64,000 nucleotides of DNA from Phorcus lineatus (taxonomy: Eukaryota > Mollusca > Gastropoda > Trochida > Trochidae), in assembly GCA_921293015.1 (NCBI GenBank), contig OV121084.1:25482946-25546945 (forward strand), in the 5' to 3' direction. Both the position numbers and the translations under genes were made by a program. This document shows positions 49,054-59,927 of the stretch, one piece after another (the first letter of the stretch is position 1; each line of letters starts with the position of its first letter). The notes under the pieces are model-generated. The model made no database searches and was not told the DNA's origin. It was given only the letters and a program-made list of their open reading frames with translations.

Positions 49054-49578
49054 CTGGAAACAGGCAACCCACTGGTAATCACACTGGACACGTAACAGCT
49101 CGTTTGGGGTATACACATGAAAATAAAAGGGTCGGGTTTATGTTGTTAGGGAAAATGTGACGGTATCATTTTGAAAATAATGTTCAAAGAGCAAAACGAT
49201 GTTGAACTCGTTAAAAGCCCTTCAACTTAAAATAATCAAAATAGGTAGCTGATCGTCGGCTTTTTAAACTGTTGTTTTTCGACAATACACTGAATAGATT
49301 TTACTGCGAATGAATGCAAGGTTATGCTATAATAGTCCGGGTGTGTTTTTGAGTGTTTTCAACTTGCACAAGTACAAATGTACAAGTAAGTAATATTTTC
49401 AGTTGTCAAGATGTACCTGCGAAAAATGTCTTATATCCTCAAAAAGCTACTTCATTTTTGTATAAATACACTTATATACATATAATTATACATGTTCTAC
49501 CATTTTCGTTATTTTCCATTTAAACCTTCCATAAAAACCTTCTCATATTTCCGTATAGAAAAGCTTAACTGTACTTAC

Positions 49579-49660
49579 TCTATTTTGGACATCATAAAGC
49601 GAGACAGTTGATGCAGCTATCTCCTTGTTTGAGGCACGCTGAGTACAACTTCCTGTCACA
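49579..49660 (-). other. Probable first exon (5' UTR) of the glycosyltransferase-like gene
   Basis: Strong donor ATAGA|GTAAGTAC at 49579 on the minus strand. The upstream edge is a guess because no clear TATA or start element is visible. Confidence 0.3.
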
Positions 49661-50507
49661 ACGTAAGCAGAGGGCCGGATTGGAAAAGGCGGATGTAAGC
49701 AAATTTCCCCTTTTGTTACAACTTTGCACTCGGGTACAGTTTATTGCCTCGGGGCATAGGATTTAGTGAACGGGTGTTTCCACTTTAACAAAGGCAATTG
49801 CCATTACCCTTGCTACAAAGTGATAACAATAATCTAGCCCTAGATAGTTTCATTATCCCTAAAATACACATCATGTTTATCAGACAATGCACTCTACTTG
49901 ACTTTAGTTGAAATGCATACACGATTTATGACATTCTATGACATAACAATAGGTAAGATAAAAATTAATCTGCCTCAGTCGGGAAAAGAGGAGGACTTTC
50001 GCATTCTAGTTAAAGGGGCGGGGTTATCCCGCGGTTTATCCTTCCCACATGCGATTTATCAATAGCACCCCCGACATACGATTTCCATGGATCCGCTTAT
50101 GTATATAAGATCACATAAACTAGACTAACTACTAAATATACCATTCCAAAATTTCAAAATTACCCCTTTTGACACTTGGCTCAAAATTTACCACTTTTTA
50201 ACAATTCCGGAACTTTACAAAAGGTCCTAACGGACACAAGTGCGAAATCAGCTGTGCTGGAAGCGCTTGTAAAGTCTCCAAACTGACCATCATCAGACTA
50301 AAACAAAGTTTTTTTTAAATATATCTCATAGAAATATATTTTATTTGTGATAATAATCGAGCCACAGAGGAATAAGAATTACAAAGTTTAAAATCTAGAT
50401 TTTCTTTTCAAGAGGTCAAATGTAGTCTCTGTGTTTAAGAACAAGCATGAAACGACAAGTTACACCTTCCTTCTTCTTTTGAAATGATTTGTTTCAATTA
50501 ATAAGTT

Positions 50508-50960
50508 ATTGTTACAGGTTCTCAGATTTAAAATGTGATATTATACCTGTCTAGCAATTGTAGAAATTGACCCTTATGATCTCTATGGAGCTACACCGCT
50601 GTTGTAAAAACTAATCTATTAACATATTTCCACCTCTTAAACCAGCGTCGGGTATTTTGGACACAATATCACAATTATGAGATAAATATATATGTACATG
50701 ATGTAAATATGACGGTTTAGTTATTACCTGTTTTGATTAATTTCTATGACAGGGACGGATACAGGATTATCCTTGGCGGGAGATGCGTCCTATTGGTTTC
50801 ACAAGTACAACTGTTGAAACGATTATTTTTTATCAAAGAATGTGTGTCCACTGGAAAATAAACTTAGTTACTGAATTTAAATGTCATGCCCTACACTTTT
50901 CTTATATTTATTTACCATTTACCTCATATTTGGCACGCTCAGCATTCTCTCCCCACAGAG
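50508..50960. repeat. Composite repeat, copy 3
   Basis: Matches 44580-44960: CTACACCGCTGTTGTAAAAA, CCACCTCTTAAACCAGC, GGGTATTTTGGACA and GACGGATACAGGATT appear in the same order. The family-D left end follows directly at 50946, whereas in the 44 kb copy it precedes. Confidence 0.7.
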
Positions 50961-51765
50961 GTAGGTCCGTCATAAATTCCTTTACTACCTCTGTCTTAAT
51001 TCGAAGGTTTCTTGGTCACGAAATGTGGAACGCTGATTGGACGCAATCAAAGTTAGTTGTGCAATCAGCGTTTCAAAGGTTATCATTCAAATCGCCTAAG
51101 TTATTTCCGTAAGCTTTCAAATAGCTAAACTTTATTCGAATATGCACCTTACACTTTGAGTCGTCTTTACAGAAAACAAACGCCTCATTTTGCGAGTGCG
51201 TCATTGCATAGGCCTGTGTGACATCAAATATGTTATCCATGCATTTCTTTGTTTTCATTGGCTAAAACATAGCCAGGTAGTTTAAGTTGCAATATTGTCA
51301 ATAGGGTAAACTGCGGGAAGCCCGAGAAACCTCGTATTAAGACAGAGGTTGTATATAGAGATTATTACCCGAGGAAGTGTGTCATATGACGTTTACGAAA
51401 CGAGTGTGAATTTTGGTAATACCCGAGGGAGAGCGAGTGCTATACACAAATTCGCACGAGTTTCGTAAAAGTCATATGACACACTTCCGTGGATAATTAT
51501 TTCTTTATTACCGTTTCTACTCCATTTCAAACGCATGGAAATATTGAGAAAACGGCCTCCCTCCCTTCCGACGGCCCGCATCAGTGACGTCACGAACAAT
51601 GATTTTATGACGCCACAGACGATCAAATACGGTAACTAAGAAATCGTTATTAGGCAAAAGTGATATGAGCACATGTGCTCATATTGAAAATATGACACCG
51701 CTTATGAATAACCATATGGGTAATAAAGGAATTATAACGGGGTTACCTCTGTCGGGAGAGAATGC
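50946..51765. mobile_element. Family-D element interrupted by a foldback element
   Basis: Left end GCATTCTCTCCCCACAGAGG and right end (other strand) GCATTCTCTCCCGACAGAGG, continuing into TAATTCCTTTA on both sides: a TIR of about 40 bp. The inner part matches other family-D copies to about 51345. Then 51358-51720 is unrelated and contains the foldback described next. Confidence 0.7.
51358..51504. repeat. Long foldback: 57-bp arms, 33-bp loop
   Basis: GGAAGTGTGTCATATGAC at 51373 pairs with GTCATATGACACACTTCC ending at 51488. The arms run from 51358-51414 and 51448-51504 with few mismatches, and themselves include the CATATG palindrome. Confidence 0.85.
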
Positions 51766-51780
51766 ATTCTCGGCTGGGTA

Positions 51781-52199
51781 TCCTGTCAAAACGCAGAACT
51801 GCAAAACGCAGAATCCCAATTAGCAGAAATGAAAAGTTCATTGTCAGGCTGGTCACACCTATTCAATTAAGTAATGGACTGGTCCACTCTGACAGTGAGT
51901 AGAGCGACACAGTCAAATTAGCAGATCACTGAATCAACAGGTCAATGTTCAACAGTATGAACCTCCCGGTATATGTTTATATGAAAACACTGAGCAGATC
52001 ACTGAATCAACAGGTCAATGTTCAACAGTATGAACCTCCCGGTATATGTTTATATGAAAATACTGAGTAGTAACACACTGTAACAATATATTCAGCACTC
52101 TATCAAAACATTATATTATGAGGGTTCAGGTGTGTGCAACCAACCATAAATGTTGTTGTTTTAGCAGTTCTGCGTTTTGCAGTTCTGCGTTTTGGCAGG
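51781..52199. mobile_element. TA-flanked MITE with internally repeated TIRs, 419 bp
   Basis: Left TIR CCTGTCAAAACGCAGAACTG and right TIR (other strand) CCTGCCAAAACGCAGAACTG, each containing AAAACGCAGAACTGC in tandem. TA on both sides suggests a Tc1/mariner-type duplication. It sits within sequence reading CTCGGCTG on both flanks. Inside is a 73-bp tandem duplication starting at 51921 and 51994. Confidence 0.7.
51921..52066. repeat. 73-bp tandem duplication
   Basis: Two copies beginning GCAGATCACTGAATCAACAG, differing by one base near the end (AACACTGA versus AATACTGA). Confidence 0.95.
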
Positions 52200-52617
52200 T
52201 AACCCTCGGCTGAGGGGCTCTCATTCTTTTGAAAAACTTCCAGAATTCATTTCCTTAGATATACTGCTACTCTTTCTCCATTTCAATGAAATACATACAC
52301 AAAGCTTAAAAGATGAAAACATGAAGGTTGGTAATTACCTATATTGTGATTGCATATCTGTAAATATACTATACTATAAGTAAATGCAAAAATGTATACG
52401 TAAATTTATTGTCTTCAGTGGCTCAAACATCTCATTAATTAACTCCTTAATCGTAGGAAAATCATCGCGTAGCAAGAATCACTTTATCTTTTTCATAATT
52501 TGATTTGTGGAAATTAGTCTGCATAGCTTGACTAAACTTAGTAACTTTGTTTATGGATTCCTTTGTGGGTTTTAAACGATTGTCTGACGATTGATAACAT
52601 TTACCGATTATTTGCCT

Positions 52618-53097
52618 TAAAGTGACACAGCGTATGGTTCATAATTTCTTATGGTGCTCTAAAGAGAGCCAAAGTACCATCTGCCCTGAAATAAGTTTAA
52701 ATATACTCCTAAAACTTGCATCTTTATCTCTAAATTTACAAAACTAGAATAATTTCATGTCTTTAATGATAATACAAAAAGAGCCACATAGATGTTCATA
52801 AGTAAAAATTCTGCGCCCAGTTTACATGAATATCATTTGAATGACCTATACCAAACACTACCAACCATTATTTTTCTCTGTTCCTTCTGTAGATAAGGTT
52901 CGAAAATTACGTTTGACGAGTGCCACTGTCCGGTTTTCGATCACAAATTGCAACTTAATCTTGTTTATTAAAACTATCCTGCGGTGATAAGTTCTCACAT
53001 GGTGATTTTCAGAAGCGACCAATTCTTCTCGATAAATTAACATCATTAGTAAAGTTTGACATTATTGACTCTAATAACATACTCTTTCTCCCTTTAA
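52618..53097. mobile_element. Full-length family-B MITE, 480 bp
   Basis: TTAAAGTGACACAGCGTATG at left, ACATACTCTTTCTCCCTTTAA-like terminus at right (last base shared). Internal GTCCGGTTTTCGATCACAAAT and TGCGCCCAGTTTACATGA are family markers. No coding frame. Confidence 0.75.
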
Positions 53098-53756
53098 AAT
53101 CGTGGTACAGTTATGCCATGACAGTTGAAGAGCTCTAGATAAGCTTTTGCCTATTGGGTTGTGATACCCGCATTTGAAATATTCAGTGGGTATTTGAAAT
53201 TGCAAGTCCGTATTCACACTTTTTGATACCCAGCATATTTCAAGTTTTTATACTGATTTTACAAGCAACATATATTTCAAAAGAAGCAAGTGTAAAATGT
53301 TACTTTGTTTTTATACCAGATCAATATCCAGGTAGTTGTAAGTAGATATGAAAATACAAAACAAATATTAATCCATGTTAAAATTTGTAAAATGCTATCG
53401 TGCAAATTATATTCACCGAAAAAGTATTTATATAAAAGTATATATAGTTCTCCATGGCAATTGAAAGTTTATATTTGCTTCATATTTAAATTTTAGTAAC
53501 CAATTGGTGACATTAGATTAAGTCTTCTCGTGTATCTGATACTCCCTCTGTGATATGATACGGATAATGTTTCTTCAAGTTTTTGCGACTAATTGATGTT
53601 TTTCTTAGCATATACTGTTTTTATAGCGATTTTGTATACGCAGGCAATTATAGTTTTTGCTTATTTCAACTTTTATTTTGCTCTATTATACGCAGCTCAT
53701 CTGGGGCTCTTCACATGACATTGAATCTTTTATGTCGAATCAGGGACCTTATATAC

Positions 53757-54185
53757 AACGAACTTGAGCATTGCCTCAAATAAGGCTTAAAAATATCGTT
53801 GAACATAGGAAGGTAGTTTCCAAAAATGGAGTTTTCCGACAGATGGATGTTTTCCGATTGTATTTGCGCTATTTGTTAATTGAATATTTTTTTCTGTAAG
53901 TGTGGTTATCGCTCTTACTTTTCACATAGACGACTAGTCTGTCGGTCATTTTGTCTGCACTGATAACAACGAACTTGAGCATTGCCTCAAATAAGGCTTA
54001 AAAATATCGTTGAACATAGGAAGGTAGTTTCCAAAAATGGAGTTTTCCGACAGATGGATGTTTTCTGATCGTATTTGCGCTATTTGGTAATTGAATATTT
54101 TTTCTGTAAGTGTGGTTATCGCTCTTACTTTTCACATAGTACGACTAGACTGTCGGCCAGTTTGTCTGCATTGATAGCAGAGAGT
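53757..54185. repeat. 211-bp tandem duplication with a third truncated unit
   Basis: GAACTTGAGCATTGCCTCAA at 53760 and 53971; the two units differ by a few substitutions and one or two indels. A third start (AGTTTGAGCATTACCTCAAG) follows at 54183 but breaks off into the hairpin. Confidence 0.9.
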
Positions 54186-54202
54186 TTGAGCATTACCTCA
54201 AG

Positions 54203-54242
54203 CAGGGATCGTATAGACTAAACGAGATCTATACGATTCCTG
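54203..54242. repeat. 15-bp stem, 10-base loop hairpin
   Basis: Arms CAGGGATCGTATAGA and TCTATACGATTCCTG pair at 14 of 15 positions around CTAAACGAGA. It lies exactly at the break of the third 211-bp unit. Confidence 0.85.
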
Positions 54243-54369
54243 CCTCAAGAAATACTTCAAAATCGTTTTACGTGAGAAGAAAGTATTGACAATGTAACCG
54301 TTTTCTCATATAGATGATTTTCTGTTACAAATTATTGTAATTATAACAATAACATTTTTTTATAGGCTT

Positions 54370-55058
54370 GATCATAGCAGAAGAAGAAGTTTATTTCGGT
54401 ACTAGCATAACAACATCCTACCTACCTGCATTACAAAATCATACACAACGTTAACATTTCATTTATATCTGAAATCAATATTTTATTTGTCTAATGATAC
54501 ACGTCCCAGCTTGATAATCTTGAATGTATCTAAACATATAAAACAAAAACATTGCATCACATTTGATTGTTTACTTCATTAGGTTTGATATTCAGATATA
54601 TATCCATATCCATAATACATATTTACATATCCTTTATTAGGAATGCCATCACATGTATCACATCCTTATTTTATTACATGATCCAAATACATTCAGGTAT
54701 TTAAACGTAGGATAAAGTAATAAATATAACATCTATAGAATAACACATCAATATCAAATCATTTGAAATGCTAAAAGGCTAAATCATTGATATCATCTCC
54801 AAATTTTATTATCATATAAATTACAAGCAATATCATGTAGATTATCACCATGTTGTGACACAGGATTGAATTTGGTATGCATGGGATTTCCAACATTACA
54901 ACAATCAATGTAGACTTTCATTTTTTATACCAACTAAACATGGTTTTGGACACTAAAATACGGTTTTTAAAAAAATGCAAATACCCAAAAGTAGTGAAGC
55001 CTTATTTGAAACATAACTTCCTTGATACACTGTGGGACATTTCCATCATTAAATTTCA
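54370..55058. other. AT-rich, possible LINE 3' end
   Basis: The start (minus strand AGTACCGAAATAAACTTCTT) resembles the GAAATAAA ends of the LINE at 36.5 kb, but no coding remnant follows. Otherwise nothing recognised. Confidence 0.25.
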
Positions 55059-55229
55059 ATTACTTTTTAACTACCATTGTCTTCTTTCTACGCAAATATA
55101 TATTCCTGGTAAAAAAAACATAGGGCGTGCTTAACTTTTGATTACTTAAATAAATTATAAATATATATATTTCAAACTTGCAATTATTAAGAACAAGAAA
55201 ATGAAATTAAAGTTGCAAGTTCAAGTTCA
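55059..55229. repeat. 171-bp direct repeat, left copy
   Basis: Identical by eye to 55750-55920. The two copies bracket the duplicated FLYWCH exon segment. Confidence 0.95.
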
Positions 55230-55230
55230 A

Positions 55231-55750
55231 AAACTCACTGCCTATATAAGATCATCACACCATCTGTCGATCATATCAAAATGGCAAATGCTCAAGTTAA
55301 CATACGGTTTATTGCAAACAGAAGAGGTGGCCGAAATTTAGTCATGGGTGGCTACAAATTTAGAATCAAAAGTAGAAGACAAACTAACATCCATTGGACT
55401 TGCTCAACGCAGGGCTGTTCAGCAACTGTCAACACGAGAGATGACCTTGTGACTAAGCAAGGTCAGCCCCACAACCATCCGTTAGATGATACCAGGATCG
55501 TTGTCGACAGTTTCCTCTCCAATATAAGGGAGATGGTTAAAGAAGGCGCCACACCTGTTTCACAGATTTTCAGAGAAGAAGTTGGAAGTAAGTAGAGTAA
55601 TAATAATTAAGTTAAATAAAATGATATAATTGGTTAATTCAGTTGGTTAAATATAATTGGTTACGTGAGTTAAGTACTGGCGTTTCTTTAATCAATTGCG
55701 TTATAGTAAAGGATTTAACATTGTTCTAACCAATTTCCTCTATTTTTCCA
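55231..55750 (+). pseudogene. Partial duplicate of the FLYWCH-MULE gene (promoter, exon 1, most of intron)
   Basis: 520 bp that appear identical to 58383-58902 (offset 3152). Includes the TATATAAG box, ATG at 55281, the FLYWCH exon and the intron to the A of the 3' splice site AG; the G and all of exon 2 are missing. Unspliced, it would make a 104-residue FLYWCH-only protein ending at 55595 just past the donor, so it might act as a DNA-binding fragment without a catalytic domain. More likely inert. Confidence 0.85.
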
Positions 55751-55920
55751 TTACTTTTTAACTACCATTGTCTTCTTTCTACGCAAATATATATTCCTGG
55801 TAAAAAAAACATAGGGCGTGCTTAACTTTTGATTACTTAAATAAATTATAAATATATATATTTCAAACTTGCAATTATTAAGAACAAGAAAATGAAATTA
55901 AAGTTGCAAGTTCAAGTTCA
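55750..55920. repeat. 171-bp direct repeat, right copy
   Basis: Perfect copy of 55059-55229 by eye, directly abutting the end of the duplicated segment. Confidence 0.95.
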
Positions 55921-57567
55921 CATCACATTCAAAACAGTTTCTACTTTCAGTAACACTGCTTTTGTGTACCACGGAGAGACTTGCTCTTTTTCCCTTTCCT
56001 TTTTGTCAATTTCGTCGACTCTCTTTCTTTGTGACAACAATACCACAAGGGAGGCTACTCTGTTGTTTTTTTCATCCTCCAAACAGGGATGTGCGCATGT
56101 CAAGCCAAGGCTTACACCAAACTCCTCACAGTGCTGCTACGTCTCTCCTCGAATCGAGCCTTTATAGACGATCAGACCTGGGGACGAGGCTGGGCTTACA
56201 CATCCCTGCCGTTATGAGTTTGACCTTGACCCTTGGCGAGCTCGGTGCAGCGTTCGATTACCTTCATCCAACGGATGTAAACAATATGGCTGATCGAAAA
56301 AGACTAACGTAACGCCGCGGGCTTCACTTAAAAGAATTTGTGCTTGTAGTTCCAGTGATCTAATAGCACTGATTAAGATATAAATGAGAAATTATCCCAA
56401 TGATTTGATGATTCCATTATAAATATAACCTACACATTAATTTGTTGATAAGCAAACCGAAGAACCACTTGACAACAAACTTCCTACGCACAAAGATGTA
56501 ACACTCCCCTTAATTACAATTTCTTTAATAATATCAGTCCAAATAGTCACACTAATTTATTTAATTTTTAAGAACTTTCATTGTCGAATAGAATTTCAAA
56601 ATGATATCGTTACACCTTTCCTTTTACACATCCTCAAAAGTTTCTGCTAAATTTTAGCAGGCGGAGGAAATGCTTTGTGGCAGGGGTCTGTAAGCACTAC
56701 GAAGGAGGAAGTCCGAGGTGCGCAGACCGCCTGCGTGGAGGATGTGTTTTTTTACGGATGGAGCCGGGAATCTTCGTAAAACGGTTCCGCTGAAACTGTG
56801 CTCTAATGAGTATGCGCTGTGCCCGAACCCAGTCGTGTGTGCGTTGAACCGTAAAGCGAGACGACCTAGATTGCTAATTAGCCTTAGTTTCATATCCCTG
56901 TATATAAGGTTCCTGGTCGAATCGAATATGTATAAAGCTAGGAAGAAAAGACATATGCACAGATGTACAATAATTTTTATGTCACAGCTGGAAATGATAT
57001 GAATCTATATTAGTTAGTATACCTAGCAAACTAATAAATATCACTGATGGTGGTTTAACAGATTTAGCAGATTTAACGATAGACTACCTCTTAATACAGA
57101 ACATATCCCACAGACAACAGAAGCAATCTGAAAAACATTTAATTTTCTTGTAAAACTAAGCATGTGAAACTTAGACATAAGGTAATATATATAAGGTTAC
57201 GCATGCGCTGTGACTGTTGTAAACGAACAATTATCATTAAAATTAAGACTATGATATGAACATCGATTTTTATATCAGTTGTAATGAAAAATTGCTGGTT
57301 GATTTGATATATGGATTATCAACGGATGTTTTCAATAATTAGAAACTGATTAAATCTTTACAGCACAATTCGGCCCGTATGTTTGCAGGTTTTTTCGATA
57401 TCATACATCTACGTCCGTAAACAGAACAACGGGAAGTCTCCTATGAATCGCTGAACTTGTCTGCGTTTGTGCATGACATTGACTTGACTAAATGCGTTGT
57501 ACTTTTACTTATTTTTGAATGAGCTATATGAATGAATGATTAAGTACACTTTTATCATTGATTTATG
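55921..57567. other. Intergenic with two GC-richer patches
   Basis: Patches at 56080-56330 and 56650-56880 have higher GC and CpG than the surroundings and contain open frames of 79-116 codons on both strands without motifs. The first ends with ATGGCTGATCGAAAAAGAC, which resembles a start region. They could be promoter or 5' exon sequence of an unidentified gene or old repeats; I cannot decide. Confidence 0.35.
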
Positions 57568-58010
57568 TTAAAGGGTTACAAAGTATGTTGTTTGGGTCAA
57601 ATAAGTCAAACTTGAGAAATTGTGTTATTTCATTGACAAGCAGCGGTTTTTCTGAAAATAAACATAGAAATGCTTAACAGTTAGCATAGTGAAAATAAAA
57701 AGGGAAAGGGTCGAGACTAATGATCGAAAACCGGACACTGACGCGCGCCAATTATTCAACTTAATTTCGGAACTTATTTATAGCAGACACAACGAAATAT
57801 ATAGGTGCTAAGTTGGTCATTTAGCTAATATAAATATACATCACACATTTATATAACTGTTTTTAATTAACAATCGTAAACAAGAAAATGACATTATTTT
57901 GGAATTTAAGAGCTTTAGATAGGGGTTTTAACCTAGCCCTGGTCATATGATATTTTGGCTCAATTTAGGCAACATAAGGAATTCATGAAACATACTCTAT
58001 GACACTTTAA
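57568..58010. mobile_element. Family-B MITE, 443 bp, reverse orientation
   Basis: TTAAAGGGTTACAAAGTATG at left and CATACTCTATGACACTTTAA at right. Contains ATGATCGAAAACCGGACACTG and GACGCGCGCCAAT-type markers. It lies about 370 bp upstream of the MULE-like element. Confidence 0.7.
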
Positions 58011-58394
58011 GACCTTATCAACAATGCATTGTATTGCCGGAACAAGGCTTTTCAAACTTAACCAGATAGTTTCCCCGAGTAACATATTCAAAGTGGGTTA
58101 TGTTATGTTATGGTATGTTACTAATAATGTATATGGATAAAAAGAAACGATTTGGTCTCTGAATGCCGGCAGACTGGATTTTGGTAGGCAAAGCAATGAA
58201 GCGTGCTAATTGGTAGACAATAGGGGATTACGGGGGGCATCTCCTAATCTTTGGTGAGCGAAATTCAGAAAATGAAGAATGTTTATTGCCTTGAGTGAAC
58301 GAAAGTTCAATTTATTTGAGTGAACGAAAGTTTACTTACATTTGAGTGAACGGAATTTTTAATGGTAATTTGATTAATGAATAAACTCACTGCC

Positions 58395-58402
58395 TATATA
58401 AG
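58395..58402 (+). promoter_or_regulatory. TATA box of FLYWCH-MULE gene
   Basis: TATATAAG, 38 bp upstream of the ATG at 58433. Start of transcription would lie about 10 nt before the ATG. The same box is in the partial duplicate at 55243. Confidence 0.55.
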
Positions 58403-58432
58403 ATCATCACACCATCTGTCGATCATATCAAA

Positions 58433-59835
58433 ATGGCAAATGCTCAAGTTAACATACGGTTTATTGCAAACAGAAGAGGTGGCCGAAATTTAGTCATGGG
58501 TGGCTACAAATTTAGAATCAAAAGTAGAAGACAAACTAACATCCATTGGACTTGCTCAACGCAGGGCTGTTCAGCAACTGTCAACACGAGAGATGACCTT
58601 GTGACTAAGCAAGGTCAGCCCCACAACCATCCGTTAGATGATACCAGGATCGTTGTCGACAGTTTCCTCTCCAATATAAGGGAGATGGTTAAAGAAGGCG
58701 CCACACCTGTTTCACAGATTTTCAGAGAAGAAGTTGGAAGTAAGTAGAGTAATAATAATTAAGTTAAATAAAATGATATAATTGGTTAATTCAGTTGGTT
58801 AAATATAATTGGTTACGTGAGTTAAGTACTGGCGTTTCTTTAATCAATTGCGTTATAGTAAAGGATTTAACATTGTTCTAACCAATTTCCTCTATTTTTC
58901 CAGATCTTGCCGCAGAGGGAGATGAGACCATAAAACGTGTTCCAACGTTTTACTCCGCCAAAAGCAGCCTCTACCGGTCCCGATCTAAGGAGTTCCCGGT
59001 TCTGCCACAACGTCGGGCAGATATTGACATCCCTGATGCCTACAAGACGACAGTCAACGGAGACAACTTTCCTCTGTCAGCAGAAGGAACAGACAGGAAG
59101 ATTCTGACATTTGCCACACTTCAGAATCTACGTCACCTGGGAGAGGCGGATGTCTACTACTGCGACGGTACATTCGACATGGCCCCGTCATTGTACCATC
59201 AGATGTACACCATCCACGCCTTCGTTGAAGGAAAAATGGTTCCCCTCGTTTATGGCCTTCTCCCAGACAAGAAGCAGCAGACGTATCTTCGGTTTTTCCG
59301 TGGCATCAAGGAGAAGGCAGAAGAAATTGGTGTCATCTTGGCCCCATCGAATGTGTTCACCGATTTTGAATCAGCAGCCCAGAATGCCATACGAGAGGTA
59401 TTCAACACTGAGATGAAGGGGTGCCTCTTCCACTTTCGGCAATGTATTTGGCAATTTGTATTTGACCCAAAAACCTCCAAGTTTGCTGACTATGTGACGG
59501 AGCAGTGGGTGGAAGCACCTGACCAGACCATGTGGAACCATTTCCACACAACCGGCCCCAGGACGACCAACCATGTTGAAGGCTGGCACTCGAGCTTCAA
59601 CAAGCGTGGCGCAAGTCACCCAAATCTCTTCAAATTCATTGACTTGCTGCGACATGAGCAGAATGTGACCGAGATCACCATCCTGCAGGTAACTGCTGGA
59701 GGTCGTATGCCACCCAAGAAGAAGAAGTATAGAGCACTTGACAGTGCTCTTGGGTTTGCGAAAACTCAGATTATGAATGGACAAATGTCAAGGGAGCAGT
59801 ACCACGACACTGTTGCACATTATGTTGGCCTGTAA
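58433..59835 (+). CDS. FLYWCH zinc finger + MULE transposase-domain protein, 2 exons, 412 aa
   Basis: Exons 58433-58739 and 58904-59835; donor GGAA|GTAAGT, acceptor TTTTTCCAG. Residues about 10-66 form a FLYWCH zinc finger (C41, C46, H64, H66), expected to bind DNA. Exon 2 carries the MULE transposase core: CDGTFDMAPS (D190), VFTDFESAAQ (D256), GCLFHFRQ (275-282) and TTNHVEGWHSSFN (E328), a complete-looking DDE set. However, only about 48 residues separate FHFRQ from TTNHVEG; family members have roughly 100 or more (alpha-helical insertion), so part is deleted. Followed by AATAAA at 59880 and 59891. It may be a mobile Mutator-like element gene, a deletion derivative, or domesticated. Confidence 0.85.
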
Positions 59836-59879
59836 TGTACTATGTATTAATTTGTACTATGTAGTAATATAATGTATAT

Positions 59880-59896
59880 AATAAATCAAAAATAAA
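59880..59896 (+). terminator. Polyadenylation signals of FLYWCH-MULE gene
   Basis: AATAAA at 59880-59885 and again at 59891-59896, 45-60 bp after the stop codon. Confidence 0.6.
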
Positions 59897-59927
59897 AACT
59901 GAGAAATTCCTTTCTGAGTTTATCATT

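Larger units (their letters stand above)
58375..59927 (+). mobile_element. Candidate MULE element bounds (short inverted ends)
   Basis: AATGAATAAACTCA at 58375-58388 pairs with TGAGTTTATCATT at 59915-59927 (one-base gap). The partial copy at 55231 begins inside this end (AAACTCACTG). No convincing 9-bp target duplication seen, so the bounds are tentative. Confidence 0.35.
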
